From assembly GCA_963695175.1 (NCBI GenBank), contig CAVOGG010000002.1, positions 496,001 through 560,000 on the forward strand: a DNA stretch of 64,000 bases. Reading direction: 5' to 3'. Source of the DNA: Fodinibacter sp963695175. Lineage in GTDB: Bacteria; Actinomycetota; Actinomycetes; Actinomycetales; Dermatophilaceae. This document shows positions 61,315-64,000 of the stretch, piece after piece (position 1 is the first letter of the stretch; each line of letters starts with the position of its first letter). The translations under genes were made by a program, and so were the position numbers. The notes under the pieces were generated by a model. That model saw nothing but the letters and a program-made list of their open reading frames with translations. It searched no databases and was not told where the DNA came from.

Positions 61315-62115
61315 ATGAGCACGTCGATGCCGTTCGACGAGGACATGACGCGTCGACTCGTCGACATGTACACGACAGCCGATGTCGTGGCTCAGCGCGA
61401 TGCGACGCTGGAGATGCTGGACCCGCAGTTGGGCGAGCGGGTACTGGACATCGGCTCGGGGCCAGGCTTCTTGGCCGTCGGGATCGCCAACCGTGTGGGC
61501 CAGTCCGGCGCCGTGTCCGGCATCGATCTGAGCGAGCCGATGATCGCGTACGCCAGCGGCCTGCCGGCGGCACCGGGCTCGGCGCCGTTGACTTTCGGGC
61601 TCGGCGACGCAACGGCGCTCGGCTACCCCGACCAGAGCTTCGACGCGGTGGTCTCCACCCAGGTCTACGAGTACGTGCCGGATATCGAGACAGCGATGGC
61701 CGAGGTCCACCGGGTTCTCGTCCCTGGTGGGCGGGTGCTGATCCTGGACACGGACTGGGACTCCGTGGTGTGGCACACCAGCGACCGCGACCGCCACACG
61801 CGAGTGATGAGCGCCTGGCAAGAGCACCTGGCCGACCCGTGGCTGCCAAGAACGCTCACCGGGCGACTCGAGTCCGCCGGGCTCACCGTTGAGCGTCGGG
61901 AAGTGCTGGTGCTGTTCAACCCGGCGTTCGACCCGCGCACGTTCAGCGCCGGCGTGATGCAGCTGATCGCCAACTTCGTCCCGGGCCGCCGCGGCGTGAC
62001 GGATGAGGAGGCCGCCGCCTGGCTGGCAGACCTCCACGACCTGGGGGCGCATGAGGAGTACTTCTTCTCGGTGAACCGATACCTGTTCCTCGCCCGCCGC
62101 ATCGACCCATCGTGA
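61315..62115 (+). CDS. SAM-dependent class I methyltransferase
   Basis: A 266-residue methyltransferase. Motif I is VLDIGSGPGFLA (residues about 43-54), the acidic end of beta2 is SGIDLSEPM, and motif post-I/II is FDAVVSTQVYEYVPD, followed by LVPGGRVLILD. These are Rossmann methyltransferase blocks. The acceptor is not known. The ATG at 61315 is preferred over 61276 since it leads into the family-like N-terminus. Confidence 0.9.
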   Translation: MSTSMPFDEDMTRRLVDMYTTADVVAQRDATLEMLDPQLGERVLDIGSGPGFLAVGIANRVGQSGAVSGIDLSEPMIAYASGLPAAPGSAPLTFGLGDATALGYPDQSFDAVVSTQVYEYVPDIETAMAEVHRVLVPGGRVLILDTDWDSVVWHTSDRDRHTRVMSAWQEHLADPWLPRTLTGRLESAGLTVERREVLVLFNPAFDPRTFSAGVMQLIANFVPGRRGVTDEEAAAWLADLHDLGAHEEYFFSVNRYLFLARRIDPS

Positions 62116-62170
62116 GATCACCCCTGCCTCCGCCGGGATGCCGGTCACGGTGACGGTGCCGGCCTCTGAC

Positions 62171-62187
62171 GCGACGGTATGACGCAC
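62171..62187 (+). repeat. Dispersed intergenic motif, copy 5
   Basis: GCGACG-GTA-TGACGCAC lies 56 bases after the methyltransferase stop. It is a member of the GCGRCG-N3-TGACGC set. Confidence 0.45.
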
Positions 62188-62268
62188 TCTCGTGCCGCAG
62201 TACCTGATGTGGAATGACCTGGCATCCCCAGCGACCTCGGCCCAAGGTGGATGCGAACGATGCAGTGG

Positions 62269-62661
62269 CTAGGTGGCGTTGCGGCGGGTGCCGACGTGGT
62301 GGACGCAGGTCCGTGCCGTTGGTCTCGCCTCCAGCCGTGCCGCGGCGATCGGTTGTCGGCAGACCTCGCAGGTCCCGTAGGTGCCGGCGCTGACACGTTC
62401 GAGAGCAGCTTCGACTTCGCGTAGGTGGTCGTGCGTCTGGTTCGTGACCGCCGACAACTGGGATCGTTCGTAGGCGATCGTCTGTCCCTCGGGATCGTGT
62501 TCGTCATCGGCATTGGAGTCGCGCGAAGCCGCAATCAGGGCGGCCATGTCGTCGCCGAGCTGTGAAGCGCGGATGCAGAGGGCATCGCGCTCCTCGTGCA
62601 GCCGGGCAACGTCATCGCTGAGCCCGGCCCGCAGACCAGAGGGTGGAGTCGTTCGCGTCAT
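62269..62661 (-). CDS. TraR/DksA-type zinc-finger protein
   Basis: A 130-residue protein: an N-terminal helical pair (DDVARLHEERDALCIRASQL; HDHLREVEAALERVSAGTYG) and a C-terminal zinc-finger with CEVC followed by 17 residues and CVHH. The usual fourth Cys is replaced by His (CxxC...CxxH). Such proteins bind RNA polymerase through its secondary channel. The ATG at 62661 is the likely start. Confidence 0.85.
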   Translation of the reverse strand: MTRTTPPSGLRAGLSDDVARLHEERDALCIRASQLGDDMAALIAASRDSNADDEHDPEGQTIAYERSQLSAVTNQTHDHLREVEAALERVSAGTYGTCEVCRQPIAAARLEARPTARTCVHHVGTRRNAT

Positions 62662-63159
62662 GACGGTGCCCTTCGATGGTCGGAGCCTGCCGCTACCCAT
62701 TCTTGGGTTGGCGCCTGGGCCACAGTCGCATTGGAGCACAGTCCATTCTGTGGTTAGAGCGGTCCCCCTACGCGGCGGTATGACGCGCCGCGCCCGAGGT
62801 AGACCCCGCCGTCGTCACGCGCTGGTTGCGCAGGCGCGCGGAGGGCTTGACGGCGACACAGGGCTGTTGGATGCAGCGGAACCTGGATCAGCGACGCGGG
62901 GTTCTCGTCAGATATGGCCTCGGTTCACGGGCGAAGCGCGTGGGTCGACGTCTACGCGACGCTCGTTCTGCTCTTGCTGAGGCCGATACCATCGCGATAT
63001 CCACGCCTGCCCAGCTGCTGCTCCCCCATCGATGCCTTCCCGACGAGGCGGCCATGATCGACGGGGGCGAGCCGGCGCGTCGTTGGTGCCAGTCGTCCCG
63101 AGGGTCGACTGCGGCATTCACCGGTTGCGCAGCTATGGCGGCCCAGCCGCGAGGGCGAC
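62662..63159. other. Gene-poor region with a dispersed motif
   Basis: About 500 bases. Frames on both strands lack protein-like character. One copy of the dispersed motif lies at 62774. The right end should contain the promoter of the GH2 gene. Confidence 0.5.
62774..62790 (+). repeat. Dispersed intergenic motif, copy 6
   Basis: GCGGCG-GTA-TGACGCGC is identical to the copy at 33611 over the 17-base core. Confidence 0.5.
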
Positions 63160-64000
63160 GTGAGCGTCGCCGGGCTTGCGGGCTCCACCGTTGGTCGCCG
63201 TGAGATCACGGGCGGGTGGACCGTGCGGGCCGCTGCGGGCCCGGTTCCGACCGCATTTGCGGACAAGGTCGTCGCGGCCTCGGTACCCGGCGTGGTCCAC
63301 CTGGACCTGCTCGCGGCCGGTCTCATCCCGGATCCGTACCTGGACGACAACGAAGCGCTGCTCGCGTGGATCGGGCTCGTCGACTGGACCTATGAGACAT
63401 CGTTCGTCCTGACCGCGGCCGACCTGGCGGCCGCCGAGCGTCACGAGCTCGTGTTCGACGGGCTGGACACCGTGGCGACCATCCTGCTCAACGGGGAACC
63501 GCTCGCCGAGGTCGCCAATCAGCACCGCTCCTACCGGCTCGACGTGACCGACCGGCTGCGCGACGGCGAGAACGTGCTCACTGCGGCCTTCAGGAGCCCG
63601 GTGCGCTACGCCAATGGACAGAGCCTGCTCCTGGGGGCGCGACCGCGTCCGTACCCGATGCCGTACGAGGCAATCCGCAAGTCCGCCTGCAGTTTCGGGT
63701 GGGACTGGGGTATCGCCACGAGCACCAGCGGCATCTGGCGTCCGGTGTGGTTGGAGACCTGGGGTGCCGCCCGCCTCGACCGAGTGCTGATCCACGCCGA
63801 ACCCCACGGCGACGGCGGCCGCGTGGACGCCGCCGTGCGGGTGGCTCGGGCACGTGACACCGACGTGACCGTGACGCTCGACGTGGGCGGCGTGTCCGAG
63901 TCGGTCGTCGTACCGGCCGGGGAGAGCGAGCGCCGGGTGGCCGTCCGGCTCCCTGATGTCGACCGCTGGTGGCCCGCCGGTCATGGTGCCCAGCCGCTCT
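63160..64000 (+). CDS. GH2 family beta-mannosidase-like protein, partial
   Basis: The frame runs off the window edge, so only the first 280 residues are seen. The N-terminal beta-sandwich of GH2 beta-mannosidases is clear: VPGVVHLDLLAAGLIPDPY, WIGLVDWTYET, DTVATILLNGE, KSACSFGWDWGIATSTSG and IWRPVWLE. The catalytic domain is downstream of the window. It hydrolyses terminal beta-mannosides. There is no signal peptide, so it acts in the cytoplasm. The GTG at 63160 has GAGGG just upstream. Confidence 0.9.
   Translation, partial: MSVAGLAGSTVGRREITGGWTVRAAAGPVPTAFADKVVAASVPGVVHLDLLAAGLIPDPYLDDNEALLAWIGLVDWTYETSFVLTAADLAAAERHELVFDGLDTVATILLNGEPLAEVANQHRSYRLDVTDRLRDGENVLTAAFRSPVRYANGQSLLLGARPRPYPMPYEAIRKSACSFGWDWGIATSTSGIWRPVWLETWGAARLDRVLIHAEPHGDGGRVDAAVRVARARDTDVTVTLDVGGVSESVVVPAGESERRVAVRLPDVDRWWPAGHGAQPL

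Noticed and set aside
62826..63203. 125-codon plus-strand frame before the GH2 gene
   Set aside because: Arg-rich and without domain-like patterns, and it overlaps the start of the clear GH2 gene in another frame.
1..64000. CRISPR arrays, rRNA, prophage or transposase genes
   Set aside because: No spaced direct repeats, no rRNA-like sequence and no transposase or integrase motif were seen on either strand.

Overview
The window is high-GC DNA with frequent GTG starts, many 4-base ATGA/GTGA gene overlaps, and actinobacterial hallmarks: WS/DGAT acyltransferase, MMPL transporter, LigD-type ligase, DUF2510, GAF-ANTAR, and an Rsb stress switch. It is most likely a chromosomal segment of a soil- or plant-associated actinobacterium. 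The genus cannot be fixed from sequence alone. I saw no rRNA, tRNA, CRISPR array or intact transposase. Many small accessory genes and decayed gene pieces suggest a fluid accessory region.

Layout. 0-4.2 kb: CPBP protease, membrane proteins and a NarL-type two-component pair whose kinase carries a frameshift. 4.3-13.5 kb: SnoaL-like protein, SDR, LigD-type ligase, MMPL exporter, WS/DGAT, patatin lipase, DHFR-like reductase and an exported AMIN-like protein. 14-22.6 kb: amidohydrolase/MarR pair, inositol-phosphatase-like plus ROK kinase operon, SDR/HxlR pair, DUF2510, SixA, 2'-5' RNA ligase-like and GrpB-like proteins. 22.9-25.2 kb: a small HTH regulator plus ABC exporter behind two identical palindromes. 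25.2-31.6 kb: metallopeptidase, membrane proteins, MBL hydrolase, a phospholipid-type operon (CDP-alcohol transferase, VTT protein, zinc ribbon) and a lipoprotein. 31.8-39.1 kb: a second two-component system, a broken GMC oxidoreductase, AraC with an NmrA/DUF1772/DUF1772 operon, a VapC remnant and an MFS drug exporter. 39.4-42.3 kb: a large exported Ig-like repeat protein. 42.5-48.3 kb: an L-arabinose locus (araD, FGGY kinase, GH43, MFS symporter) in which araA and a LacI-type regulator are only fragments. 48.4-53.3 kb: small genes, a VOC fragment and a 699-aa exported protein. 53.6-58 kb: the Rsb-type operon and a group of related small exported proteins. 58.3-64 kb: GAF-ANTAR regulator, small proteins, methyltransferase, DksA-like protein and the start of a GH2 beta-mannosidase.

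The most striking object is the minus-strand operon at 53568-56251. Its first gene is a single polypeptide joining an ECF-type sigma factor, a zinc anti-sigma-like motif (Hx3Cx2C) and a complete RsbT-like switch kinase. It is followed, with overlapping reading frames, by RsbR-like and RsbS-like STAS proteins and a free-standing RsbU N-terminal domain that lacks the phosphatase. An ECF-like promoter lies directly in front of the fusion gene. This suggests a stressosome-type switch wired directly into its own sigma factor, without RsbV, RsbW or a PP2C phosphatase. A second notable signal is a short intergenic sequence, GCGRCG-N3-TGACGC, found six times in the same orientation, never inside an intact gene.
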